From the NCBI GenBank assembly GCA_951217055.1, contig OX578283.1, positions 63,890,228-63,954,227 on the forward strand: DNA of 64,000 bases, written 5' to 3'. The stretch's first letter is position 1. Each line of letters opens with the position of its first letter. The notes under the pieces are model-generated. The model saw only the letters and a program-made list of their open reading frames with translations, was not told the origin of the DNA and ran no database searches. The translations under genes were made by a program, and so were the position numbers. Below are positions 36,287 to 47,672 of the stretch, in pieces. The DNA comes from Gerris lacustris. Lineage: Eukaryota; Arthropoda; Insecta; Hemiptera; Gerridae.

Positions 36287-36287
<1 letters not shown>

Positions 36288-36352
<65 letters not shown>
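36288..36352. repeat. (TA)n microsatellite
   Basis: A pure TA run of about 32 repeats, roughly 550 bp downstream (gene sense) of the 36904 donor. Confidence 0.95.
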
Positions 36353-36356
<4 letters not shown>

Positions 36357-36903
36357 AAATAATTACATTTGAGGTATTGGGTACTAGATCGCAATGATAA
36401 TTGTGAAAAAAAATGGAGCATTAGTAATTTTTCTCTTACTTAATAGCACATGAGATACGCTATTATAAATCATCGAATTAGTAAAAAAAAAAAAAAAAAG
36501 GTAACAATGTCAGAATTCGTGCTATGTAGATAAAAAAAAAGACCGTATACTTTAAGAATAGTTATGTTAAAAGAATGATATAGAATCGTAAGTCAAAGCA
36601 ATTAAGGGTGAGCTGGATACGAAATAACCAACTAATTTGCCATAAAAATGGAAATGGAGGGAGCAGTGATTACGTCAAGGTAATAATTTTATACTGATGG
36701 AAAAAAAATAAAAGAACAAGAGAAGGGTAGGAAGAGAAGAAATAAATAAACAAGGAAAAGGGTAGCAAAGGATGCTAAAAATTATTAACAGCGATAACTT
36801 ATAGAAGAAAACGATTCTCTCAGAGTGCAGTGCGTGTCTCTCCCTAATACAAAGATACGTAAGTTATAAATTATTAATTTTTTTTTATTTGTAACAACTA
36901 TAC

Positions 36904-37084
36904 CTCTGTCAGTAGCTATGACGGGGAACTCGTAAACATGAGTTGCTTCGTAGTCTAGTTGACTTGAAATACAAACTTCTCCGGACAGTGATCGAACCTG
37001 GAACTCGGATAATCTCCCAGCAACATCGCCAAGAGTGTAGTTAACCATTGCGTTCACTCCACAATCGGGATCCGTTGCAGAAAC
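36904..37084 (-). CDS. ds: dachsous exon, most 5' in this window (partial EC repeat)
   Basis: This internal exon encodes residues 1-60 of the visible protein plus one base of codon 61. It starts in phase 0 after a TTTCCAG acceptor and ends before a GTATAG donor. It opens in mid-domain with an ATDPD calcium motif followed by CGVNAMVNYTLG, then SGEVCIS, a LDYE (DRE-type) motif at about residues 44-47 and ATDRG at the end. These are the middle and late parts of one extracellular cadherin repeat; its start must be in an exon further 5', which I did not find up to the window edge. Dachsous is a giant single-pass cadherin that binds Fat on the neighbouring cell. The CGVNAMVNYTLG and ATDRGGLSTTAM strings (the second spans the splice) match my memory of arthropod Dachsous. 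A Fat-type cadherin is the alternative. Confidence 0.92.
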
Positions 37085-37196
37085 CTGGAAACAAATAAAT
37101 AAAATACAATTTAATTAATATATTTCCATAGATTATATTTATAAAAACAGAAAATGATTGGTTTGTTTAGACTTAGTATTTTGGAACTAATTTATA

Positions 37197-37325
37197 GTTA
37201 TGACTAGAGACGTTAATAGATAGTGACAAAACAATATTGTCACCACAATTTTGTTATACACACAACGTGTAACGTGTAAATACACAAACGTGTTTCGACT
37301 AATAATATCATCTTCAGTGTTGAGA
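37197..37325 (-). repeat. end fragment of the same Penelope-like repeat, inverted
   Basis: Matches the left flank of 16529-17266: TTATGACTAGAGACGTTAAT, ATATTGTCACCACAATTTTG and GTTTCGACTAATAATATCAT. It lies about 110 bp upstream, in gene sense, of the 37084 splice acceptor. Confidence 0.7.
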
Positions 37326-37702
37326 GTTAACATAACTAATAATCCAAGTAAAATGTTAATATACCTAATAATCAAATAATCTTAAATTATTTCTCATCCC
37401 AGAATTCAGTGTATCTTATCTGTATTTAAAACGTATTCAATCCATATTGAATCTAGGTTTCCATAAACAATTTAAATCCAAAAACTGTATTCAACACGTA
37501 TTCATTTCGTATTGAAACATAGTAAGAATTCGCAATCAAGTAGTTCAATTAACTACAATTTTTTTATTAAAATTGAATTAAACTCAAGAATTGAAGAATT
37601 GAACTCAAGAATTAAAAATTATTGAAAACTCTTATTAAGATCAATATTTATATAATTTGGGAACGTTTTTTCTTTAGTGATATCTTTAAAATTTCAAGAT
37701 AA

Positions 37703-38325
37703 AAATACACTTTTTATATACTACATTTTTAAATTTTCTGTTGAATCATATGAAATGTTGATAATATAATTGTTATTGTTATATAATATATAATGTTAGT
37801 GAAAAAAAAAAAATAGTTCCGAATTTATTTACTTCACATAAATGACAACCATATAGAGAGCTGATCTTAAACCTATAAAAGGACAAATTTTTGCACAACG
37901 GATCTCCCCAACACCAAATCTAAACCGTGCCATCGATATATTTGGAATAATATAAATAATATAATCGATATATTTCCTGTTTTGCTGTCATTCAATGTTT
38001 ATCTCTTATTTATTTATAAAAATCACAAATTTGAAACCCGTCAAAATGAAAATTGCGTAAATATGGGATATGGCAAAACAAATAAAATAACTTGCGGATT
38101 TTTTCCGAACCAACTTTTCATACAGCAAAATTTACTGATAACCAATTAAATTCTGCTGAAAGATGGCTAAAAGTATTAGAATAATGCATTGTCATCATGT
38201 TCTGAGCTATGCTAAAAGTTTCAAATGTCTAGCTATTCGAGAAGTTAGTTAGAAATCGATTGCCAGATTTGTACCGGACAAACAAACAAATAAGAAAGCA
38301 AGCTAATATAAACGTAGTAAAAAAA
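37703..38325 (+). repeat. second copy of the 330-bp segment, itself interrupted
   Basis: Matches 63431-63760 in two blocks, about 37703-37755 and 38022-38325, separated by about 270 bp of A/T-rich DNA. Shared strings include CATCATGTTCTGAGC (one change) and AAGAAAGCAAGCTA. Confidence 0.7.
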
Positions 38326-38642
38326 TAACGTCAAAATAAAGTTTTCAAGTATATGTGCAAATATAAAAGCCGAGGAAGATAAAAGAAAGGAATTCAGTGA
38401 GACGAAGATAAAAATAACGAAATAGAATGATTTATTAAAACCTAGTGGTTTTAAGCAGAACTTATATATTTTAAATTGATAATATATGTGACAATTTGAC
38501 AGATTAATATTCCTTTTTATTTTATCTTTATGAATGATTTCATTTGAAGCTTGGAACGAAGTAATCAATCCTGATGGGTTTTAAGTGAACTATATTAGTA
38601 ACTGATAATCGTTAGCATTTGACAGATTCTTATTTTAATATG

Positions 38643-39228
38643 TGCTTCCGAGCTTACCGAAAGGTAACGGAAGCTATGTGATCGTTCTGAAGAACGAAAA
38701 TATATTTTATGTCTCCGATTTCAAAATTCCAAGAGAGAAATCCGTTTCAGACTTAGGGAACATTTTCGGTTCCGTGTTTTAGTCTGTTACTCAATTTTTG
38801 CAATCCAGCATATCTTTAACTCTACTCATCCAATTTTAATGAAATTTGTATGGTAGGTCATAATTAGCCCATTGTTGTTCCCATATAAGTTACAACTTTC
38901 TGCGCTTATTTGTTTTTCTTCCACATGCGCACAATCATATATTTATTTACACATATCCTGGAATCTAAAACAGTACTCATCTGATTTTTATGAAATTTGG
39001 ATGGTGTGTAGAAGTAGTCTGCAGTCTGCAGATAGCCCCAGATTTAATTTAACCGTCTGCGCTCTTTAAATTTTGCTAAATTGATGTAAAAAATCAAAAT
39101 AATTTTGACAGATTTAAAAAACGGGGGAAAATTAAATAAATTTGATAATAATAGGTAGCAAAAGCATAAAATTATTAAATTATAGGACTCGAGGAAGCAA
39201 TGTGCCACACTAATTAGCGTACTATTTT
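38643..39228 (-). repeat. family B repeat, near full length
   Basis: Reverse-orientation copy: 3' stem-loop at the left (GCTTCCGAGCTTACCG), GTTTTTCTTCCACATGCGCA in the middle and ATGTGCCACACTAATTAGC at the right. Confidence 0.85.
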
Positions 39229-39403
39229 TTTACCTTCTATAAAATTATTTCATATTTTAACAGAGGTTAGATATTGTACATTTTGTCAGTGTTGTTATCT
39301 TATTATATTGTTATCATATGATTTCCAAAAATTAGTAATAACCCAATAGTTATTTATGCACCTAGGGAGTAAAGTAAGCCATTATTTCCTGAGAGAAAAA
39401 GTT

Positions 39404-39536
39404 GGTTCTTGAGGCGAAGCCGAAGGAACCATGGTCCCTAAATCCCGAGGCGAAGCCGAGGGAATTAGACTATTTAATTCCCGAGGCGCAGCCGAGGGAA
39501 TAACTCTAATTAGCTCCCGAGGCGCAGCCGAGGGAG
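39404..39536. repeat. cluster of four GA-mismatch mini-hairpins
   Basis: Hairpins at 39404-39430, 39443-39463, 39477-39501 and 39514-39536 share a core: GGC/GCC closing a GAA or GCA three-base loop, then a tandem G.A mismatch. The outer stems differ but each pairs with itself: GGTTCTT/AGGAACC (one T.G pair), TCCC/GGGA, ATTCCC/GGGAAT and CTCCC/GGGAG. Start-to-start spacing is 34-39 bp. In DNA, GCGAAGC and GCGCAGC are known as unusually stable mini-hairpins. The flanks are A/T-rich and unlike the cluster. Confidence 0.85.
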
Positions 39537-39892
39537 ATAATTATCGCGAGGGGAATAATGACACTTTACTCACGAGGTACATACAATATTTTATCTCCAG
39601 TAGGAAGAAAATACACATTTTCGACCATTGCACAGTTTTTATTAATTATTTTAATAAATAACAATAATTATTAGCACTTTTAATAGCAGATATAAGAGAT
39701 TCAATATTAAAAACAAATAAGAATTGGAATAGAAAGTTAACATTAAAAGTGGAAAATAGAAGGTTATTTAGATGCAGGTTATAAATAAATATAAACATGG
39801 TCAAAAAAGCGCAGTGCCGCCAACCTGATTTTAACAACTTCATTACATTAGCCATTCATTTTCTACTATTTATAAAATAATTAAGTTGCAAT

Positions 39893-39955
39893 CTTTACTT
39901 TTTTGCCCTACTTTACTTTTTCGCCCTACTTTTACTTTTTCTCCCTACTTTTTGA
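39893..39955. repeat. short tandem repeat, about 18-bp unit
   Basis: Three to four copies of TTTTTGCCCTACTTTACT with C/T changes (TTCGCCCTAC, TTCTCCCTAC). Confidence 0.8.
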
Positions 39956-41462
39956 GTTCAGGGATGAAAAGACCTGTTTTAGTCCCTCTAAACTAATTCA
40001 AAATCATAACTTTGTTTCCCTACTGGAGATAAACGTATTTTATAGATATAATAAATATTTTTGATTTCTTATGAAGAAAGTCAATAGTATTTTTTTTTTT
40101 TTTTTAACGCAGAAACCAATATCGAAGCAGTAACAGGATATTCTAACGTAAGGATTTCCAACCTTTTTGGTTAAAGGGAAGGACCTTTTTGGTTGTGAAG
40201 AGGATGGTCTAAGGGCGAGCCAGATTAAGTAAGCAAAACCATTTTTAATCAAACCATGCAGCTTATTAATATGCATGCATATATGATGTTGATAAATAAA
40301 AGTTCTTGAGCTTTTAATAAGAATCTTATTGATATTTTTTGATGGTTTAAAATTATATTTGATTATGGGGAACTATGAATTGTTCAAGTTTATTATTTAA
40401 CTTCTTTCATTTGGACAAAAACCTCTTAAGGGCCGAAACCGGACTGGGTGCAGTAGATTAGAGAACCTTGCTCAAGTCAATTGACTGTCCTTAAAGGAAA
40501 TATGACACATGTAGACGCTAAGGTAGTGACTCAAATAACGCAGAATTGCTTGCACTGAATATTTAAGTCTTGGCAAATACCCAAGATATTTAGGGGCTAC
40601 AATTATATTATACATATTTTAGAAAAAAAAGTACAAACCATAATTCAAGATTTTCCTAACTCTAAATTCAATATTCACGTACATTTTTTTTTTTTTTTTT
40701 TTTTTTATAAAAAATAAATATTTTTAAAAACGACTAAAAGATTCAAAGGAAGAAGGAAAAAAAAGTTGAAGATTTGTTCTCAAAGAATTTTCTACACATA
40801 AATGGTTATTTATTTATTTTTTATTTTTTAAAAGAAAAGATGTATGTTGGCGCTTAATACTTGGACATTTCACAGTGGGTGTAGATTCATATTAAAAACT
40901 CGCCTATTAGTGATTCCCAGTGCGTTGCCTTTGGATGAATAAATGGACGATAATATTCCAGCAGGAGGTTGGCTTGAGGTCTTCCCATGTAAATGAGAAA
41001 ACCTGCCATTACACCCAAAGAAACTTTTCAACTCACTTGCTCCCGTATTAAAAAAAAAAAAAACTAACTAAACAATCTTTCCATCTCCTTTTAGTCTTTA
41101 AAAATGTTTAACTTTTTAAAAGACTTGCCAGTACTCAAAACTATTTATTCTTAATTTCTTGAGAAAAAGGTTACAGAAAAAAAAAAGCATATTAAAAATT
41201 ATGGTGTTTCTTTGTTTTCTGTTTATATTTGAATAAGAAGATTTATTTATAATATATTATCTTAATATGTTTAATTATTTTCTTATATAGAGGACACAGA
41301 ATAAGATAAAAGAAGTAATGAAGTGATAATGCGGTCCTTTGATTCTTTACTAAACAAATATTTAAACTGACGTTAAAAAAAAATCTGCACATATAAAATT
41401 CGTGTGGCTTTAATAATGTTCTGCTTTTACGACCTATTATTGTCTAATTTATTTAATCGGTA

Positions 41463-41684
41463 CTTCTTTAGATTGTTACTCCCCTGTTTTTTATCGAATT
41501 TAAATAACTTTGACTGAATCTATTAAGACAAAGGGATGTTTAGTCCAATTTACTTTAGGACAAAGGAATATCACACTTTTGTTTTTATAAGGAGAGTAGC
41601 GATCTCAAGAAGAACATTCTGTACACCTTCTTTAGATTGTAACTCCCCTCTGTTTTTTATAAGGGGAGTAACAATCTAATGAAG
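41463..41684. mobile_element. 222-bp MITE, family A, second copy
   Basis: This copy aligns over its full length with the reverse complement of 3371-3593. Shared strings include GAAGAACATTC, GTACACCTTCTTTAGATTG and ATCACACTT. The right end is mutated (CTAATGAAG for CTAAAGAA). Confidence 0.8.
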
Positions 41685-41754
41685 TCCCATTTAATCACCT
41701 TCCCCCTTTTTTAAAAAATCAGAAAACATTTTTGTTTCTTCAAATGGATAAATT

Positions 41755-42055
41755 TAGCAACATTTAAAGTGCGAAGACGGTTAAAATTAATATGGGACCA
41801 TCATAGTGATAATTTTGATAAAGTATTCAAATTTCGTAAAACTCGATGGGTACTTTTAAAGATAAAGGCGTTTAAAAAACAGTGTCCGCAAAAGTTTGAA
41901 ATTGAATGGGACCAATATTAGGCAAATTATGATCTACCATTAAAATTTAAATAAAATGAGAGAATTAGTTTTTAAGATAATGTTGGTTTACAAAAGTGGG
42001 AAACGACCGACCGACAGACAGACAAGAGACCAAAAATGTTCGTTGGTTTCAGAAG
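41755..42055 (+). repeat. diverged family B fragment
   Basis: Weak match: GTGCGAAGACGGTTAAAA, TGGGACCAATATTAGGC, ATTATGATCTACCAT and GACCGACAGACAGACA appear in the family's order. Confidence 0.6.
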
Positions 42056-43229
42056 TCTAGTAATTCCGCAGATTTGTGCTGCACATGCAATTTCTTATCC
42101 TTTTTCTCCTCTAATAACTAAAATTTATGAATCAAAGCCACGAAAGTCACATTTGCGGAGTAGTTAGGGTACCCTAGACAAAGTAGGCGGTAAGCGTCGA
42201 GACTATGATCCTAGAACCCTGATCCTAGAATGGTTTAGATTAGTTTATTCTACAAAACCGAGTTCGAACCACTAGTGTTTATCATCATCACCAGACCATA
42301 ACCTTTTGGTAATAAAATAAATTGTCGGAGAGTTTAAAATCTCAATAATTCCAAAAAGCATTTAACAAATCATAATTTAGATAATGTATAATTATTCAAA
42401 TCATAATCAGAACATATGATTGTTATTTGAAAAATTCTTAACTAAAGAACATTAATTTCAATTATCTAAAAAAAAAAAAAAAAAAAACTAATATACTTTA
42501 TTAACACATACAATTGAACTGGATAATTATTAAGTCTTCATAGATCAAAAGAAATAATAAATAATAATTTAAAAAATACAATTTATTGTAATTTCTAATT
42601 TAAAAGTCTTTAATTAATCTTACCCGATCTAAAGATTAAAGAAAATAAGACTATGAGTAATTTCACCGATAATAAAAGAAAATAAGGAAACAGAAAAAAA
42701 TAATAACATTCAAAAATTAAGCCACAATCATACTCAATTATCCATGATTAAGATTTTTTTTTTCTCCAAAAACAAAAAACAACGAAAATTGGTGAATAGA
42801 AAATAAGCCAATTACTTGATATCAACCATCCGAAACGTATAACAGATAATATGAATATTTCAAACATTTTATGAACTTTTATAATTGTGATTTGAATTAT
42901 GTTAAATAGATTTTTTTATTAAAAAAAAAAATTTTTTTTTTTATCACTTAATTAATACAAACCTAATTATAAGTGAACAAAAGTTTTTTTAATTAATTTT
43001 TTTTTTTTTTAAATAAAACATAAATTACTTTATGATTTTTATTGTTTATATACTTTTACTTCCGAGCATATTGTTAATACATAAAATAACATGAGCAAAT
43101 ACCACGCTTATGGATATTTTTTAATGACGAGGATTACCACATCGACATTTGTTTCAAGAAAACAGAAAATTCAAAAGCACAGCCCAAAATTGGAAATTCT
43201 TTGTTGCAGCCATGTGTGGGCTACTTTTA

Positions 43230-43770
43230 CCAAGGATCAATTTTTAGGGTCCGTAGGAAAAACCAAGGACCCTTATAATATTTTCCTGTGTGAGTCTGTC
43301 TGTCGGTCCGTCTGTCGCCTGCTCTCACGGTGACACTTTTTGTCCGATCACTTTGAAATATGGTATATATGTGTATAGTACCTACCCACACATTTAAAAA
43401 TATAGCGACTTTAAAAAATTATTTTTCAAAAAAAATAAGGGTAAAAAAACTTAAGGGTTAAAAAATTATTGTTATTTTCTGGATACCGTGTGGATCTTAT
43501 GAATGGGTACGTTGAGCTGATTACAAAAATATATAATTTTTTGGTTATAACTAATAGGGCGAGCGCAGGCGAGTTTGAAGATGAAGTGAACTCTTGTATC
43601 TTGTGACCCCTTCTATCTCGCCTATGTAAAGTGCAAATTTAAATTAATATGGAACTAAAAATGGACTAACTGTGACCAACTAAATTACATCAAAATCGGA
43701 CAAAAGTTAAAATAAATAATAAAGGCAGACCGACAGAAAAATTCAAGACCATGAATGTTGTCTGATGTCA

Positions 43771-43790
<20 letters not shown>
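43230..43790 (+). repeat. GTCTGTCTGTC-type repeat fragments
   Basis: Positions 43236-43400 carry a GGGTCCGTAGGAAAAACC start, a GTCTGTCTGTCGGTCCGTC core and TTGAAATATGGTATATATG, a combination common in insect repeats. Positions 43610-43780 resemble a decayed family B copy (ACCGACAGA, CTGATGTCAGACGGA). Confidence 0.6.

Positions 43791-43842
<52 letters not shown>
43780..43842. repeat. (TA)n microsatellite
   Basis: Uninterrupted TA run placed directly after a family B-like end (CAGACGGA). Confidence 0.95.
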
Positions 43843-43847
<5 letters not shown>

Positions 43848-44491
43848 GAAACAGGGTTGAGGAATTAAAGCGAAATGTATTAATTGATAAGGGCAGACAT
43901 CCGGCCGGTTTTATAATCCAAACTCCAAACAAAGTCCGAGACGCATCAGTTGAACAGGTTTAAAGCTCACGCCCGATTTCTTTAGATAGACATGGAGCTT
44001 ACCTACACTTGATACTTACTTTAACCTCACCCGTCAAACAATGCAAGTATCAATTTTCAAAACATTTAAAATACGAAATTAATTCTAAATAAAGATAAAT
44101 TATTCACAAAGATGAAAAATAATCAATAATTATATTTAAACTTAAGAATGTAAGATAGTATAGTTAAAAAAGTTTTATAGTACTGAATAAGATTAAACGA
44201 AGTTGAGTATTGAATAGCAGATCCTTCGCTTGGCATCTGAGTAATCGAACCAAATGAAACGAAAGATGATAACTTTATCGGAGAAGTAATCAACGTAATC
44301 TTTGCATTTCATACTTCACAGTATTTCAAAAGGTTAGTCAATCTTCAAGAGCATGTAAGAATCCAAAGAATATATTCAATTCAAAGAGGCACAACATATT
44401 TTTACACTTTATTTTTCATCTGGGATATTGAATAATTATTTTAATTAATTAATAATAATGCTGAATGTTAGAATAAGTAAAAAAAAAAAAA

Positions 44492-45081
44492 ATTGACTGC
44501 AAATTGGTGTGGCACATGGCTTCCTCGCAAGTAGGTACTTTTACTTTATTGATTTTATGCTTTTCCAAGCCATTATTAGCTATTTTGTTTAATTGTTTCC
44601 CTCGTTTTTTTAAATCTTTTAAAATGATTTCGATTTTTTACATGATGAATTACAGTATCAAATTTTAGCAAAAGTTTAAGAGCATACACGTTCAAAATTA
44701 GTCTGGGACTGTTTACAGGTTACTTTTGATAAACTATAAAAGTTTCATACAAATCAGATAAGTACTTTTGAAGCTATGTGTAGTAAATATATGTGTAAAT
44801 AAATGTATGTTTGTGCGCATGTGGAAGAGAAACAATAGGCGCAGAAGGTTGAAACTTATATGGGACAAATAATAGGTTAATCATGACCTACCATCTATAT
44901 TTCATTAAAATCTGACCAGTACCTAGTTTTTAAGATATGTTGGTTCGCAAAAATAGAGCGACTGACAGACACGAAACCAAAAATGTTCCCTGATGTCTGA
45001 AATGGATTTTTGTCTTGGAATTTTTTAGAATCGGAGGCATAAAATATTTCCGTTATTCAGAACGATCACATAGCTTGGGAG

Positions 45082-45086
<5 letters not shown>
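44492..45086 (+). repeat. family B repeat, near full length
   Basis: Begins GACTGCAAATTGGTGTGGCA and ends ATCACATAGCTTGGGAGCAA, where the 3' stem-loop has been cut short and a (TA)n tract follows. Confidence 0.85.
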
Positions 45087-45132
<46 letters not shown>

Positions 45133-45135
<3 letters not shown>

Positions 45136-45181
45136 CAAAAATTATATTCTAAAATATGTGTGACTACAAAATTTAATTTGA

Positions 45182-45243
<62 letters not shown>

Positions 45244-45290
45244 TCAAATTAAATTTTGTAGTCACACATATTTTAGAATATAATTTTTGA
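45133..45290. repeat. palindrome with arms of about 51 bp around a (TA)n core
   Basis: TCAAAAATTATATTCTAAAA at 45133 is inverted exactly at the right end (45271-45290), and GACTACAAAATTTAATTTGA with its inverse flanks the TA tract (45187-45239). A second (TA)n tract precedes the structure (45088-45130). The whole could extrude as a cruciform. Confidence 0.9.
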
Positions 45291-45633
45291 TATCGATATT
45301 ATTAAGTTATAATGATCAATAAAAACATCTTGGATTTGATAAAATTGCCTTAATTATCTGACAACCTCAACAACTTTTATATTTCTTATTAAAAACGACA
45401 AACCTTAAGACGACACAAGTGAAATTTGATCAGATGCCAATATTGACAATTCTGTTAGTGATATTCTCAGTAGTCAGGTTTTTACTGTAAAACTGTTGAA
45501 AATAAGATGGTGTCAAGATTTATGATATTTTTTTTATTTTATTTTTTATTTAGTTTAGTTTTATGAGTGGAAGGACCACCAACAAAGAACAGAAAACTAA
45601 ACTAAGCCTAAGCCAACTGAATTAATTTTTTAT

Positions 45634-45658
45634 CGAACAAGTTTCTTGCACTTGTTCG
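45634..45658. repeat. short hairpin, 8-bp stem
   Basis: CGAACAAG and CTTGTTCG separated by 9 bases. No T-run or gene end is next to it. Confidence 0.4.
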
Positions 45659-45827
45659 CTCTTTTTTGGCACGTTCTGGTTTACTTAATTCAGTTTCCTT
45701 TCATTTATTATTTTATTTTATTAAATGTATTTTTGTAGCGGATACACATAATAAAATTTGACAAGTATAGACCATTAGTTAATTATTTGCAACGAATATT
45801 TTAATGATTAAGCATAAAACACAATTT

Positions 45828-46342
45828 TGTTACCAAACGTAACGGAAGCTATGTGATCCTTTTAAAGAACGAACATTTTCTAAGACAGAAATCCGTTTCA
45901 GACATCAGGGATCATTTTGGTTCCGCGTCTGTCTGTCGGTCTGTCGTTCAATTTTTGTAAGCCAACGTATCTTAAAAACTGCACGTCCAATTTTAATGAA
46001 ATTTGGGTGGTAGATCATGAGTAGCCCATCGTTGGTCCCATATAAGTTTCAATTTTCTACGCCCATTTGTTTTTCTTCTACATGCGCACAAACATACATT
46101 AATTTACACCTATAGCTTCAAAAGTACTTATCTAATTTATATGAAACTTTTATAGTTTATCGAAAGTAGCCCGCAGATAGCCTCAGATTACTTTGAACTA
46201 TATGCGCTCTTTAACTTTTGCTTAATTGATACTTTAATTCAAGTAAAATATCAAAACAATTTTGACAGATTAAAAAAAGGAGAAAAAATTAAACAGATTA
46301 GACAGTAATGGCTTGTAAAAGCATAAAATCAAAAAGTACGTG
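45828..46342 (-). repeat. family B repeat, truncated
   Basis: Inverse copy with CGTAACGGAAGCTATGTGAT at the left, ATAAGTTTCAATTTTCTACG in the middle, and ending near GGCTTGTAAAAGCATAAAAT; the family's 5' end is missing. Confidence 0.8.
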
Positions 46343-46357
46343 ATAGCAGTCGCAAAA

Positions 46358-46545
46358 GACGACATGAAAAATATGACGCTGTGCCAGGAAGTTAGGATTT
46401 AACAGGAGGTCGATATGTTTTCACATATAATTCAATATTTTGACGATAGGTGGGGCTGAAGTTGCAATAAACGATATGCAAAATGTGATGCTCTTAAATA
46501 TCGTGCCAGGAAGTTAGAATACAATAGGAGGTAGATTGATTTTCA
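46358..46545. repeat. tandem duplication, about 105-bp unit
   Basis: Two diverged copies: GTGCCAGGAAGTTAGGAT and GTGCCAGGAAGTTAGAAT, each followed by ACAGGAGGTCGAT or ATAGGAGGTAGAT and TTTTCACATAT/TTTTCACTTAT. Confidence 0.75.
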
Positions 46546-47390
46546 CTTATATTAATTGTAGTACAACGAGTATATTTTGTATAAAACGATATCTTTTTAC
46601 CATTAAGTGGGTATCATGTAAATATTCCATGCCATTGATAATTTGAAAAGGATGGCAACAAAAAAAGAAAAAAAAATAATATAATAAATACTTGACAGTT
46701 GATACCATCATAGAGTTACAAAAAAAAAAAAAAAAAAATCAACAAAGATAACAAAAAGAAAAAGAAACAAACAAACAAAAACAAAACTTCTTTTTTCGAA
46801 TTAATTCAGTTTCATAATGGAATGTGTATTCACAAATTAGAAAGAAGGTGAAGGAAAGAACCTTTAAAAGGAACAGCGGCCAACAAAGGAAATATACAAG
46901 AAACAGGCGAAATTATAGTGGGTCTAGAATATAATAGTATACTTCGAAGAGAACTAGATAATTGCCTTTACAATTCTCAACCTGACGTACCTGATATGAA
47001 TTTTTGAAGAACTATAAATATTTTTTGATGTGTTCTGACTTTTTTCTTTTTTTTAAAAAAAAAGTTGATGTGTATAAGTACAAGTTATGAAACAGTTTTT
47101 TTTATTTTAAAAGTTAATTTACAACATAAATGTTGTTTCTAAAGTTTTCAACAGATTTATTAAATCTAACTATTATAATTAGCAACACAATTCTTTAAGA
47201 TACTAAGTTACTCAATAGTTTGATTAAACAACTTTTATAATTAGCAACACAATTCTTTAAGATACTTTCTTACTTAATAATCTTAGTTTGATTAAAGTAA
47301 TTTCTTTTAAAATTAGTTACTTTTGATACACTAATTCCAGTTACTTTTGAAAACATTGATTAATGTGGTAAAATATCGATTTTTTCGATC

Positions 47391-47668
47391 GATCTTATCC
47401 AAGGTAACGGAGCTATGTGACCATTTAGAAGAACGATTTTTTTTTAGTTAGGGAAAATTTTGGTTTCGCGTATGTCTTTTGGTCTATCGCTCGATGTTGT
47501 TGCGCACCAAAATATCTTATATACTGCTCGTCAGACTTTATTGAAATTTGGCAGGCAGTAACCCATTGCTGGTCCTATAAAAGTTTCAACCTTATGTGCT
47601 TATTTGTTTTTCTTTCACTTTGCTTTCACAAACATCCATTTATTTATACCTACATTTTCAAAAGTACT
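47391..47668 (-). repeat. family B repeat, left part, split by a younger element
   Basis: Carries GGTAACGGAGCTATGTGACC, GTTTTTCTTTCAC and TTTTCAAAAGTACT. It stops at the target site of the 2.07-kb element and resumes at 49743. Confidence 0.8.
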
Positions 47669-47672
47669 GCTA

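Larger units (their letters stand above)
29406..36903 (-). other. dachsous intron, 7.5 kb
   Basis: It is dominated by repeats: a 36-bp array (29690-29858), the inverted partner of the 0.5-kb dispersed repeat (30481-31015), A-rich runs (31110-31590), a (TA)n tract (31694-31780), three contiguous tandem arrays (32296-35865) and a second (TA)n tract (36288-36352). I see nothing specific at 29860-30470, 31800-32290, 33700-34320 and 36360-36900. Confidence 0.85.

Noticed and set aside
36785..37057. 90-residue open frame overlapping the first exon
   Set aside because: Only the part from 36904 is exon. The continuation past ATDRG reads through the GTATAG donor into A/T-rich intron, and the ATG is an internal methionine.
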